Shown here: positions 54,322-63,623 of the stretch, piece by piece
How positions within the stretch are numbered: the first letter of the stretch is position 1
How the letters are laid out: each line of letters begins with the position of its first letter
Notes under the pieces: generated by a model
Databases searched by the model: none
Told to the model about the DNA's origin: nothing
Seen by the model: the letters and a program-made list of their open reading frames with translations, nothing else
Assembly (NCBI RefSeq): GCF_021513275.1
Contig: NZ_CP090978.1
Location: forward strand, 2,914,001-2,978,000
Direction of reading: 5' to 3'
Origin: Paenibacillus hexagrammi
Lineage (GTDB): Bacteria > Bacillota > Bacilli > Paenibacillales > NBRC-103111
Length of the DNA stretch: 64,000 nt
Position numbers and translations under genes: made by a program

Positions 54322-55359
54322 CTACAATTTTTGTAAATAAAGGGTCAGTTCTTCACGATTATGGAACAATTGCTTTGCTTTGAGTAGATGTAGAGACGGT
54401 TCGAACAGCTGTATTAACTCACGGATTGTTTGAAACGGCTTCTTATGCATCAGCTTGACCGTGATGATCGCGGTTCCTCCGCTTTGCAGCGCATAGAGCA
54501 GATCAGCTACCAGCCTGCCCATTTGGCGAGGGCTCCAGCTCATATCGCAAACCAGCAGATCAAACTCGTTGTCGCGCAGCTTTACATCTCCGGCATTCTT
54601 TTTATAAATCTTAAGCATCGGATTGCTTGTTAAGCTAGGATGCATACTTGCTGGGTCGATAGCCGTCACCCTTAAACCTCGCTCGAGTAGAAGGGATGTC
54701 CATCCCCCGGGCGCCGCTCCAATATCAAGCGCTGCACGCGCATAGCTGAAATCAATACCGAAGCGCTGTTCCGCCTCCAGAAGCTTAAATTTCGCACGAG
54801 ATATTTGATCCTCTTCTTTCTGAAAACGGATAGCCCCGCCCGACCAGTCAGATAAATTTTCCGAGGGACTAGATATCCCCGCAAAGAGCTTATTTGCACT
54901 GATATAGACCGATACAATGCGATCCGCACCTTTTACAACAGGTTCAGCCTGCAAAGTACTCGTAATGACAGTGTCGAGCTCGGCTTTTATCGTAAAAGGG
55001 GCGTATGGGACATCCGCCTTTTCTTCTTTGCGAACTTGAACCGCAATGAACTGTCCCGGATTCGTAAACCCGGACTCTCCTGTTGTAGCAAGCCACGTTT
55101 TCAGATTCGCAATATCTTCGTCAGAACGGGTCAAGTCCCATTGGACCTGCACAGGCTGGACGTGCCGCAAAAATATAGGTTCTTGCTCTTTCAGTGCTGC
55201 GGAAACCTCACTCCAACTGCCCGGAACCTCAAAGCTGAAAATTTCCGTTGGAACGATCAGCTTAAAAGCTACAGCAGGAAACAGCCTGCGAATTTCTTCC
55301 TGGGCATATTGGGCAAAACCGTGATTCGATGTTCCAATACAAGTTACTGTTGTTGTCAT
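54322..55359 (-). CDS. RlmM/FtsJ-like RNA 2'-O-methyltransferase
   Basis: The 345-residue protein has an N-terminal THUMP-like region and a C-terminal Rossmann methyltransferase with SAM motif AALDIGAAPGGWTSLLLERG. The Lys-Asp-Lys-Glu tetrad of FtsJ enzymes is seen in SRAKFKL, VCDMSWSP, IITVKLMHKK and EELTLYL. It would methylate ribosomal RNA, as in E. coli RlmM. It is followed upstream by the ABC ATPase gene (15 bases) and may be coexpressed. Confidence 0.83.
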   Translation of the reverse strand: MTTTVTCIGTSNHGFAQYAQEEIRRLFPAVAFKLIVPTEIFSFEVPGSWSEVSAALKEQEPIFLRHVQPVQVQWDLTRSDEDIANLKTWLATTGESGFTNPGQFIAVQVRKEEKADVPYAPFTIKAELDTVITSTLQAEPVVKGADRIVSVYISANKLFAGISSPSENLSDWSGGAIRFQKEEDQISRAKFKLLEAEQRFGIDFSYARAALDIGAAPGGWTSLLLERGLRVTAIDPASMHPSLTSNPMLKIYKKNAGDVKLRDNEFDLLVCDMSWSPRQMGRLVADLLYALQSGGTAIITVKLMHKKPFQTIRELIQLFEPSLHLLKAKQLFHNREELTLYLQKL

Positions 55360-55374
55360 AGCCGCATCCTTTAA

Positions 55375-56142
55375 CTATTCTAGTACCTTAATCCAAGGCC
55401 GATCCCGAAACCATTCCAGTTCTACCTTCACACCGAAGGCCCGATACAAATTCTCCGGAGTAAGAACATCCTTCTTGGTGCCCGAAGCAATCAGCTTACC
55501 CGCTTCTATGAGCGCAACATGTGTGAACAGAGGAATAATTTCTTCAATATGGTGAGTCACGTAGACAACCATGATGTCCTGCTTGCTTAGGTCATTAATA
55601 TCCTGCAGCAGACGCTCTCTTTCGAACAAATCAAGTCCTGCCGCCGGCTCGTCCATGATCAGAATCGAAGGATTCATCATAAGTGATCTGGCCAGCATGA
55701 CCTTTTTGCGTTCGCCTTGCGATAAGGTTCCAAGCGGTTGATCGGCCAAGTGAGGAATTCTTACGCGCTTCAGCATATCTAATGCCTTGCCTTTTACTTC
55801 CTCAGGAATCTCCTGGTAAAACCGTAAAAACGCGTACTCCCCTGTAGCCACAACTTCCCATACGGGATCGCTTAGATTTAATTTCTCAAAAAGGGATTGA
55901 CTGATATAACCAATCTGTTTGCGAACCTCTCTGACGTCACACTGGCCGTACCGGTTGCCCAGCACCTCTACCTTCCCCTTGCTTGGGAATTCGTAGCCAT
56001 TCATTAACTCAAGAAGTGTAGTTTTTCCAGACCCGTTCCGTCCAAGGAGGACCCAGTTCTCTCCTTTTTGCATGTCGATATGAACATCTTCCAGGATATG
56101 TCTTTCTTCACGTATAAAATGTATGTTAGATAATTGGATCAT
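55375..56142 (-). CDS. ABC transporter ATP-binding protein (YlmA-like)
   Basis: The 255-residue ATPase has Walker A LLGRNGSGKTTLLELMNG, Q-loop IGYISQSL, signature TLSQGERKKVMLARS and Walker B ILIMDEPAAGLD. No membrane partner is next to it, which is also true of the YlmA-type group that this resembles. The substrate is unknown. A weak AAAGG site precedes the ATG. Confidence 0.85.
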   Translation of the reverse strand: MIQLSNIHFIREERHILEDVHIDMQKGENWVLLGRNGSGKTTLLELMNGYEFPSKGKVEVLGNRYGQCDVREVRKQIGYISQSLFEKLNLSDPVWEVVATGEYAFLRFYQEIPEEVKGKALDMLKRVRIPHLADQPLGTLSQGERKKVMLARSLMMNPSILIMDEPAAGLDLFERERLLQDINDLSKQDIMVVYVTHHIEEIIPLFTHVALIEAGKLIASGTKKDVLTPENLYRAFGVKVELEWFRDRPWIKVLE

Positions 56143-56190
56143 GCCTTTATTCGTTCCTCTCTCCGCCTTTTCATATCTGGTAAGGCCGCA

Positions 56191-56544
56191 TTATGATGCC
56201 CCAAGCCTGTGCTGGATAGCGATTTGTTCAAGCAGGTCCTCCGGTATCTTGGTCGGATGCACTTCCACGTGCTCCGGCTTGGAGGAATAGAGCATTTGAT
56301 ACATGTTGGAACCGGCGGATGGACTCGAGGTATGGATGTAGATTCTTCTTGGAAATCTCCCTGTGCGAATGATCCAATGAACCACATCCATGCCGGTCTC
56401 TTGGACTCTATAACCCAGATCATGATCCAGCGATAAAATATCCACCTCACACTCCTCCAGCATCAGAATGCATTCCGAAGCATTTTTCGCTAATGCAAAG
56501 CCCAAGGGACTCGAACGCCAATCATCCAAATAAACATGAATCAT
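56191..56544 (-). CDS. Stand-alone cyclic-phosphate processing receiver (cREC) domain protein
   Basis: The 117-residue protein has a degenerate receiver fold: IHVYLDDWRSSPLGF at the start, ILSLDHDLGYRVQETG in the middle and RIYIHTSSPSAGSNM near the end. These residues mark the cREC domain, linked to nucleotide 2',3'-cyclic or ADP-ribose processing; its role as a lone protein is not known. GAGAGGAGGTGCGGT precedes the ATG at 56544. Confidence 0.78.
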   Translation of the reverse strand: MIHVYLDDWRSSPLGFALAKNASECILMLEECEVDILSLDHDLGYRVQETGMDVVHWIIRTGRFPRRIYIHTSSPSAGSNMYQMLYSSKPEHVEVHPTKIPEDLLEQIAIQHRLGAS

Positions 56545-56603
56545 ACCGCACCTCCTCTCTCGAAACAAACTTGCACATACCTATGTAGTCAAAAATAATC
56601 CTG

Positions 56604-57446
56604 CTATAACGAGTCAGAAACGCCCGCCAGAGCTTTCACATGTGCGATTTCCTGACGATGCGTGCCGTCTGTCCCCGTTCCTGTTTCCAGGACAATCGGA
56701 ATATGCTTGACATAAGGTGATGCTAGGACAGACTTCATCCACTCATTCCCAATATATCCGCTTCCTATATTGGCGTGACGGTCCCTACGCGATCCCAATG
56801 GGTGAACAGAGTCGTTAAGATGAACCGCTTTTAGATGAGGAAAATAATCTATGGCCGCGCCTCTGTTCTCCATCTCACTCCAATCGCTGCCTTTCCACAT
56901 CCCGCTGGCAAACGCATGACACGTATCCAGACAAAAGCCGATTGTCTCCGGTTGCTCGCACAGCTTACGCACTTGAACCATTTCTTCCATCGTTAAACCG
57001 AGCTGTGAGCCCTCGCCCGCCTGGTTCTCCAACAGAATAAGCGAGGATCCTTGAAACTGCCGGGCGGTGCTATTCAAACATTGTATAATATTTTTATAGC
57101 CTTGTAACGGGTCTTTCCCTACATATTTACCAAAATGAACCACAAGGCCGACGGAACCGCAGGCTTCCGTGATTTCAAGACCATTCACGAGCAGCTTGAC
57201 CATCAATTCTCGTTCCGTCTCATCTACAGCCGGATTTAGCGGATACGGCGCATGGCCGATCGACAATATACCGTTGTCCTTACAGAATTTCGCGCAAGCG
57301 GCGGCATCCTTTTCGTTCACATTCTTCAGCGACAAGCTGCGGGGATTCATAGGAAAATATTGAAAAGCCCCTGCCTTCAGCTGCGCGGCTGTCTTGGCTG
57401 CACCCAAATACCCGTTTCTTGTGCTGATATGCGAGCCTATGTACAT
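56604..57446 (-). CDS. nfo: Deoxyribonuclease IV (endonuclease IV)
   Basis: The 280-residue AP endonuclease of the Nfo type has the zinc-site segments IGSHISTRNG, LVVHFGKYVG, ILLENQAGEGSQLG, GFCLDTCHAFASG and VHLNDSVHPLGSRRDRHANIG, and ends with IVLETGTGTDG. It cuts DNA at abasic sites. AAGGAGGCTGACCC precedes the ATG. It lies 12 bases after the Fpg/Nei gene, forming a base-excision operon. Confidence 0.93.
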   Translation of the reverse strand: MYIGSHISTRNGYLGAAKTAAQLKAGAFQYFPMNPRSLSLKNVNEKDAAACAKFCKDNGILSIGHAPYPLNPAVDETERELMVKLLVNGLEITEACGSVGLVVHFGKYVGKDPLQGYKNIIQCLNSTARQFQGSSLILLENQAGEGSQLGLTMEEMVQVRKLCEQPETIGFCLDTCHAFASGMWKGSDWSEMENRGAAIDYFPHLKAVHLNDSVHPLGSRRDRHANIGSGYIGNEWMKSVLASPYVKHIPIVLETGTGTDGTHRQEIAHVKALAGVSDSL

Positions 57447-57458
57447 GGGTCAGCCTCC

Positions 57459-58274
57459 TTACCGTTGACAGTCTGGACAATAGAACGTTTTTCGTGATGC
57501 AACCGACCGGTCCAGTACAATGGTTCCGCCGCATCGAAAACAGCTTTCGCCACCTCTGTCATATACGAGACAATGGTGGTTATAGGTACCGGTTAACGTA
57601 TCTCCCACATAGAGCGGATCTTCCATATAGCCCCCAATTCGAATGGCGTTCGTTAGCACGTGATGAATGGAAGCATACAGCTGCCTGATCTCCTGCTCAG
57701 TCAGCTCACTAATCTTTCGGATCGGCTTCACACCGGCATCATAGCAGATTTCATCGGAATAGCAATTGCCTATCCCCGCAATCCATTGTTGATTAACGAG
57801 CTGTGACTTCAGCACACCTTTCTTTTGAGCGACCATCTCTTGAAATCGCTGCAGAGTAAATTCTGGCGATAAGGGCTCCGGCCCCAAATCACCCAAGGCT
57901 TCCTGCAGCTCGCTTGGCGTGTATACATGCAAATAACCAAGCCGCAGCCCGATAAAATAAAGCTTCTCCGAGCGATTAAACTCGAACTCTACCTGCGTAT
58001 TTCGATCCGGCTTGTCCGCATCTGAGCCTAGGTGCATCCATCCCCCCAGCATCAGATGAAGCACTAGCGTTTCGCCTGTGTCCAATTGAAACAGCAAATG
58101 CTTGGCTCTGCGTGCAATCTGTGTCAGACGATGATTGACAATCCGATAAATAAACTCGGAATCCGGCATATTGATCGACTTGCTTCGATTCACTGTAACA
58201 TGAGTAATGGGCTTACCTACAATCAACTGAGATAATAGCCGTCTATAATTCTCCATTTCCGGCAGTTCAGGCAT
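57459..58274 (-). CDS. Fpg/Nei-type DNA glycosylase
   Basis: The protein is 271 residues from the ATG at 58274, which gives the required N-terminus MPELPEMENYRR (catalytic Pro2 and Glu3). The helix-two-turn-helix segment QQWIAGIGNCYSDEICYDAG and the C-terminal zinc finger CFRCGG...CPDC are present. GGAGGATATCCAG precedes the start; upstream codons to 58370 are not used. It removes oxidised bases and leaves abasic sites for the Nfo enzyme encoded directly downstream. Confidence 0.9.
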   Translation of the reverse strand: MPELPEMENYRRLLSQLIVGKPITHVTVNRSKSINMPDSEFIYRIVNHRLTQIARRAKHLLFQLDTGETLVLHLMLGGWMHLGSDADKPDRNTQVEFEFNRSEKLYFIGLRLGYLHVYTPSELQEALGDLGPEPLSPEFTLQRFQEMVAQKKGVLKSQLVNQQWIAGIGNCYSDEICYDAGVKPIRKISELTEQEIRQLYASIHHVLTNAIRIGGYMEDPLYVGDTLTGTYNHHCLVYDRGGESCFRCGGTIVLDRSVASRKTFYCPDCQR

Positions 58275-58470
58275 CTGGATATCCTCCATAAGCATAATGC
58301 TACTTGTATGCCCATGAACGCGGCCCCACAAACGAAAGAGTGGAAAAAGTTCATTGAAAACAGGGAACAATTGCGCTTTCTCAAAATGTAAAACAGGATG
58401 TCTTACGCATAGATAAACGGCTTCAACGTGCTATAAGGTTGAACGTGTTATCAATCTTATATCTTCAATC

Positions 58471-58493
58471 GAAAAAGCTGCCGAGTGGCAGCC
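58471..58493 (-). terminator. Intrinsic terminator after the SRPBCC gene
   Basis: On the minus strand GGCTGCC-ACTC-GGCAGC is followed by TTTTTC. It lies in the otherwise empty 58371-58647 spacer and probably ends the mrfA-mrfB-SRPBCC transcript. Confidence 0.8.
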
Positions 58494-58647
58494 AAATAAA
58501 GGTAAATGGAGAGCTCAGTCAATAGTGCACGGAGAAAATCCCCCTGAAGCACGGAATGAAGCCTACTTAGAATGATTGGAAACCAATTGTTCTGCTCATG
58601 ATTGCCGAATTGCTTGCAACGAATGCATGAATGCTAGACCAAAGAAA

Positions 58648-59106
58648 TTACTCAAAAACGCGTTCTTCCGCGGCATGTTTGATAAATTCATTACGCTTTT
58701 CCAAAAACTGCGTCATATATCTTTTTAGAAATAAAACATCTGCCAGTTTACCCAAGATTCCAAGAGGTGATTCATAGACAAAAATATCGATCATTTGAGT
58801 TCCTCCTGCAGGGAATAAACTCATGGAATGCTTAAACCATTTGAAAGCTCCCTTCATCTGTTCATCCACAAAATAGCGCGGCGCCTCAAACTCCGTAATT
58901 CTTACCGATAGTCGCTGCCTGATGCCAAAATGCGTCGCTTCCCAGGTGACGGTTTCATCCCGCTCAATGAGTCCGCTTCTCCTGCCGGCTACCGCTCGCT
59001 CATGGGTTTGAGAAGTAGACTGCATATGGATGTCGATACTACGGGCCAGATCGAAGCAAATTTGTGCAGGAGCATCTATGATGATTGTCGTTTTTATCGT
59101 TGGCAT
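58648..59106 (-). CDS. SRPBCC-family ligand-binding protein
   Basis: The 152-residue protein has the START/SRPBCC pattern: TIIIDAPAQICFDLARSIDI at the start, GLIERDETVTWEATHFGI and a C-terminal helix FLKRYMTQFLEKRNEFIK. The ligand is unknown. GGGAGCGTATTTGAT precedes the ATG. It follows mrfB after 36 bases and may be cotranscribed with it. Confidence 0.8.
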   Translation of the reverse strand: MPTIKTTIIIDAPAQICFDLARSIDIHMQSTSQTHERAVAGRRSGLIERDETVTWEATHFGIRQRLSVRITEFEAPRYFVDEQMKGAFKWFKHSMSLFPAGGTQMIDIFVYESPLGILGKLADVLFLKRYMTQFLEKRNEFIKHAAEERVFE

Positions 59107-59142
59107 ATCAAATACGCTCCCAATTGAACAGACATAAACGGC

Positions 59143-60821
59143 TTAGATCAAGCCCTCACAGACGTATGTAGGCTTGGTGCGTCTTGGATTTCTTGCCTTC
59201 TTCTCCTGAGACCCTGTACGCCCTTCACTTGTCATGTTCACTATTTTGCTGCGTGCTTTGTGCTGCTTCTCTCTCAGGCGTTGTATACGCCGATCCAAAG
59301 CCTTTTCCTCCTCGGCACGTTTACTGCTAGTTCTGCTGCCGGCACGCTCTAAGGATCGCCGATTCATCAGCTTGTTTCGAGCCTCTTCCGCATAAAAAAG
59401 CGCCTGCTCAAAGTTTTTCTCCCGATGCTCGTAATACATGGCAAGCTCCAAGTAAGGCTCCAGCTGTACGGTAAATACGTTATTTTTTATTAGGAGGGAT
59501 TCCCTCCATAAAGTAAGGGCTCGATCGTAGTTCCCCTGTTTCTTATAATAGGCGGCTTGCAGAATGAGGATGGTCTCCCTTTCTCCCTCATATTCTGCTC
59601 GAGCACCGGATGCGGTAGTTTCAGATTGCTCGAATGCTTCATCCGGCCGAAGCAATCTTGCATACAAAGATTGAAATACATGCTCGGACAGCTTGTAGCG
59701 CTCCATTTTTTTCAAGCCATATGCCCGTTCGATAAAGCTCATCCAACCCAATCCTCATCATCGCATGAGCAGAGTCAAGAGCGGCTAATTCAGCGGCAGT
59801 CAATTCTTTGTGAAAAAGCTGTTCGGTCGACAGTTGGCCGCCCCAGCTGCCCTCTGCCGTATGCGGCAGGGCACCTCAAGCAGCTTGCCAAAATGGATGG
59901 ATAAGGCGGCTAAGGTCAATATGTCGTGTTCATTATGCGTCAAGACGCCTTGCAAAATGTTCGGATCCTGTTCCGCAAGGTATTGAAAATACAAAGTGGG
60001 AGCCATGGAACCTGGCACGTCATCGCTGCGCTCGAAATCGAGCCTGCTTTCCTCCACCTTACTTAACCGGCAGGAAGGGAGTGTATTTCGCCATAAGCTG
60101 CGGGACGGATACAACAAGTCCAACTGCAGGATATGCGAATCGTCAATCTTGATCCGATTCATGATAAATCGGTTCTTCAGCAGCGGCCAATCGAATGTGC
60201 GGCCGTTGTACGAGACCAGGCGCGAAAAGCGGCTCATAAGTGCCTGGACGTATGTGAGCATGGCGTATTCTTCGGCATGATTACGGATCAGGAGCTGTTC
60301 GACGACGAACTGCTCCGCACTATAATAGCCGATGCCGATGAGAAACGGCACGTTGCCCGCTCCGACGCCCAGCCCGGTCGTCTCCGTATCGAAGAACAGC
60401 AGTTCTTCGATACGGATGCCGCCCTCGGCGTCGGGGTGAAAGCAGCCCAGCTCCCCGCCCAATCGGCAAGCTCACGCAGCCGATACTTGCCATGGGAGCT
60501 GTCAGCGTCATAGACGCGGCGCCGCATCACGAACGAGCCCTCCGGGCTCGTGTAGATGTGCGCGCCGAGCGGCGCCCACTCGCCGCCCGCCTCCGGCGGC
60601 GAGGGCTCTGCCGCTACCCCGGACGCGGGCAGCTGGGGTTCTGCTGCCCCTGGCGTGGGCAGCGGGGGTTCTGCTGCTGCCCCTGGCGTGGGCAGCATGG
60701 CTTCTACAGCTGCCCCTGGCGTGGGCAGCGGGGCCTCTGCTGCTGCCCCTGGCGCAGGCAGCGGGGCTTCTGTCGCCTCCGACTTGCGGAGGCGTTTTAG
60801 TTTGTCGCGGAGCCCGCTCAT
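59143..60821 (-). CDS. mrfB: MrfB-like (YprB) exonuclease with TPR tail, three frameshifts
   Basis: The protein starts MSGLRDKLKRLRK after AAAGGAGGTGCCCT. A repetitive Ala/Pro linker (residues ~18-75) precedes a DEDD-type exonuclease domain (LLFFDTETTGLG, LVSYNGRTFDWPLL, HNEHDILTLAALS), and a C-terminal TPR-like helical part ends it. The parts lie in different frames. One G is missing at 60453-60456, another at 59841-59844, and an extra A sits in the run 59706-59712. Repair gives 559 residues. In B. subtilis MrfA and MrfB repair mitomycin C damage independently of UvrABC. It lies 12 bases after mrfA. Confidence 0.85.
60605..60775. repeat. ~32-base tandem repeat inside mrfB
   Basis: Five imperfect GC-rich units, with core GCCCCTGGCGTGGGCAGC, encode LPTPGAAAEA-like decapeptides on the minus strand. 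The region links the N-terminus to the exonuclease domain and could vary in copy number. Confidence 0.85.
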
Positions 60822-60833
60822 AGGGCACCTCCT

Positions 60834-63083
60834 TTACAGCTCATCCAGCAGTTCCAAACTCTTGAGCTTCGCGTTGATTCCTTCAATTTCTGATCCGATG
60901 CAGGATGGACAGCCGTCGTCACATGGACACCGGCGAATTAAACTCTTAGCTGCAGCTTTGATGTCATCGAAGCGTCGAAACACATCCTCGGCAAGTCCGA
61001 TCCCACCGGGATAATGGTCATATAAAAAAATAGTAGGCAGCTGCGTATGCGCCGCTTTGATCTGCGAGACCACGTGAATATCATTGCGGTCACACATCAC
61101 ATGAATGGGTACAATGTGCCGCAGTACATTTGCGATCCCTAACAAAAGCTGCTCAAGCAGCTTGGTGCCCACGGCGGGATCTACTATTTTAAGTTCCAGC
61201 CACGCAGCACTCGTATGAAGTTCTTCCTCCGGTAGATGAATCTGTCCATATCCCACATTTTCAAATGTCGTCAGCTTGATTTTCTTGAAAATCGTCGGCA
61301 TCATATTCACAGCGACATCCCCATAATGGATGGCTGTAGTCCGTCTGCTAAGCGTCTTATCAATTTCCAATACCTTCAATTGAACAGCCAAATTTGCATC
61401 CGTATAGTACTCAACATCAACCTCGCGGACATACGCCTTCTTATGCTCCCAATCGAGCTTCTCGACCTGATATTGCACACCTTCGTGCAAATAGATCGCC
61501 TCATCATGCAGGAGCGTCATCGCACTGAATCGGTCCATTTCACCGATAATCCTGACATTGGCGATATCGGATTGATCGACAATGACGACATTTTCCTGCG
61601 ATGCGGATCGAAGGCTAATATTGCTTGCGGGGAAGGACTGGTTCGCCCAGAAAAACTTATCCCCGTTATGATGCAGCACCTTCTCTTCCACCAGATACTC
61701 CATAATGTCCAGCACATCTAACGGGCCAAATTCTTCCCTCTCTTGAAAAGGCAGCTCATACGCGGCGCATTTCAAATGATCGACCAGAATGATCAAATTC
61801 TCAGGATTGATTCTTGCGGATTCCGGTGAACGTTCAAAGAAATAGTCAGGATTCTGAACAACATACTGATCGATCGGTGTGGAGCTGGCCACCATGAGAA
61901 TAAGTGCTTCTCCATGCCTTCGTCCTGCACGTCCTGCCTGCTGCCAGGTGCTTGCAACGCTTCCCGGATAACCGGTCATAATACAAACCTGCAGCTGCCC
62001 GATGTCGACTCCGAGCTCCAAGGCGTTTGTGCTGACTACACCTAGGATTTCACCTTCCCTGAGACCACGCTCAATTTCTCTCCGCTGTTTGGGCAAATAC
62101 CCGCCACGGTATCCACGAATCGACTTGGCTCCGATATCATGTTTCACTAGCTCCTGGATATGGCTTAGAATAATTTCCACTCTTACTCTGCTTCTGGCAA
62201 AAACAATCGTCTGAATCTTATTTTTCAGAAATTCTTTGGCTAGACTGTTCACTTCCACCGTCGCACTTTTTCGAATGTTCAACGGCTTGTTTACGATCGG
62301 GGGGTTGTAAAAAACAAAATGCTTCCGGCCGCGCGGAGCACCGTTATCGTTAATCAACCTCATCGGACTTCCTGTCAGCTGTTCGGCCAATTCCTTGGGA
62401 TTCGCTATCGTGGCAGAAGTACAAATAAAGACGGGATTACTTCCGTAAAACTTGCATATACGTTTCAACCGACGGATCACATTGGCAACATGGCTTCCAA
62501 AAACACCCCGATAGGTATGAAGCTCATCAATAACGATATATTTTAAATTCTCAAACAAGCTGACCCACTTGGTATGATGAGGCAAAATTGCGGAATGCAG
62601 CATGTCCGGATTGGTGATGACAATGTGTCCTGCCGTTCGCACGATTTGGCGAATCGCGGGAGACGTGTCTCCGTCGTAGGTGAAGCTTTTTATATCAATA
62701 CCCATTTCCTGAATGATTTCATTGAGTTCACTCTTTTGATCCTGCGCCAAAGCCTTAGTTGGAAACAAATACAGTGCACGGCTTGTTGCATCCTGAGCAA
62801 CCGCCTGCAAAACAGGCAAATTGTAGCATAGCGTCTTACCTGATGCCGTAGGGGTAACGGCTACCATGCTTTCACCTTTTTGCAACGTTTCGTACGCTGT
62901 ATGCTGATGGGAATACAACTCCGAGATGCCGCGTTTCTGCAGGGCCGCCTTAATTCTCTCGTCTACCGAATCCGGAATCGGCTTCGTCCTTGCATCCTGC
63001 GGCTCAAGCTCATGCCAATGGATGATATTCTCATTCCCTCGCAGCTCATGGATCAAATCTGCTAATTGCTTCTTTTTGAACAT
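60834..63083 (-). CDS. mrfA: MrfA-like DEXH helicase (YprA)
   Basis: The 749-residue helicase equals the length I recall for B. subtilis MrfA. Motifs are ATPTASGKTLCYNLP (Walker A), YIVIDELHTYRG (DEXH), ICTSATIANP, VFARSRVRVE and WQQAGRAGRRH (motif VI). The C-terminal DUF1998 region ends in the four-cysteine cluster RCPCDDGCPSCIGSE. It unwinds 3'-5' and works with MrfB in repair of mitomycin C adducts. The frame is intact, in contrast to mrfB. Its start ATG is preceded by a GAGGTGGAACC site. Confidence 0.92.
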   Translation of the reverse strand: MFKKKQLADLIHELRGNENIIHWHELEPQDARTKPIPDSVDERIKAALQKRGISELYSHQHTAYETLQKGESMVAVTPTASGKTLCYNLPVLQAVAQDATSRALYLFPTKALAQDQKSELNEIIQEMGIDIKSFTYDGDTSPAIRQIVRTAGHIVITNPDMLHSAILPHHTKWVSLFENLKYIVIDELHTYRGVFGSHVANVIRRLKRICKFYGSNPVFICTSATIANPKELAEQLTGSPMRLINDNGAPRGRKHFVFYNPPIVNKPLNIRKSATVEVNSLAKEFLKNKIQTIVFARSRVRVEIILSHIQELVKHDIGAKSIRGYRGGYLPKQRREIERGLREGEILGVVSTNALELGVDIGQLQVCIMTGYPGSVASTWQQAGRAGRRHGEALILMVASSTPIDQYVVQNPDYFFERSPESARINPENLIILVDHLKCAAYELPFQEREEFGPLDVLDIMEYLVEEKVLHHNGDKFFWANQSFPASNISLRSASQENVVIVDQSDIANVRIIGEMDRFSAMTLLHDEAIYLHEGVQYQVEKLDWEHKKAYVREVDVEYYTDANLAVQLKVLEIDKTLSRRTTAIHYGDVAVNMMPTIFKKIKLTTFENVGYGQIHLPEEELHTSAAWLELKIVDPAVGTKLLEQLLLGIANVLRHIVPIHVMCDRNDIHVVSQIKAAHTQLPTIFLYDHYPGGIGLAEDVFRRFDDIKAAAKSLIRRCPCDDGCPSCIGSEIEGINAKLKSLELLDEL

Positions 63084-63162
63084 GGTTCCACCTCGCTAGT
63101 TCCTATCTCTAGTTTAGCGAATATTTGTTCTTATGACTAGACATTCCATACAAGTTTCACAT

Positions 63163-63223
63163 AAAAAAAGACGGCTTTTCTTGGAAAAGCACGATTACTT
63201 GTCGTGCCTTCCAGTTGGCCGTC
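63163..63223 (-). terminator. Long intrinsic terminator after the small 63.3 kb gene
   Basis: On the minus strand GACGGC pairs with GCCGTC around an inner GGAAGGCACGA/TCGTGCTTTTCC stem and is followed by T7. Confidence 0.85.
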
Positions 63224-63270
63224 CTTGCTCCTATCCCGTTTGGCGGGAATCATTGGTAAAGGGGATGTTT

Positions 63271-63488
63271 CTACATGAGGTCAGATGAATCATCATAGTC
63301 ATATCGGATTCCGTCATGACCTGCCGTGGCTGTCTGCGTATGCTGAACCAACGCTTGCTTCGCGCTCTCTTGAAGCTTGAACAGCACTTCTTTATAATCT
63401 CTAGCCTGGCGGGGTTTCCACTGTCGTGCTTGATGGCCGAACGAAGAGCGCTCTCGATGATCGCGATATCGTGGCTTGTGAACTCCAT
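63271..63488 (-). CDS. Small hypothetical protein, frameshifted
   Basis: Starting at the ATG at 63488 (after GAGGTGTCGACAACA), the frame reads MEFTSHDIAIIESALRSAIK and then changes. One A is missing from a short run (plus-strand TTT, 63391-63393): LEIIKK should continue as LEIIKEVLFKLQESAK and end DGIRYDYDDSSDLM. The repaired product is 72 residues, helical with an acidic tail. The coherent reconstructed ending supports a real gene. The function is unknown. It has its own terminator. Confidence 0.65.
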
Positions 63489-63623
63489 TGTTGTCGACAC
63501 CTCTTTTTAAAGCATGATTTCATAACTTCTATCTTAACCCATTCCAAGCAGAATCATACTATTCGTATATTTCTTTCAACTGGGATAAAATACAAGAGAG
63601 ATGAATTTTAGGAGGAACCTGAC

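Noticed and set aside
3391..63393. Programmed frameshifting as cause of the split genes
   Set aside because: Slip sites differ in every gene, lack a downstream structure pattern, and affect families not known for recoding.
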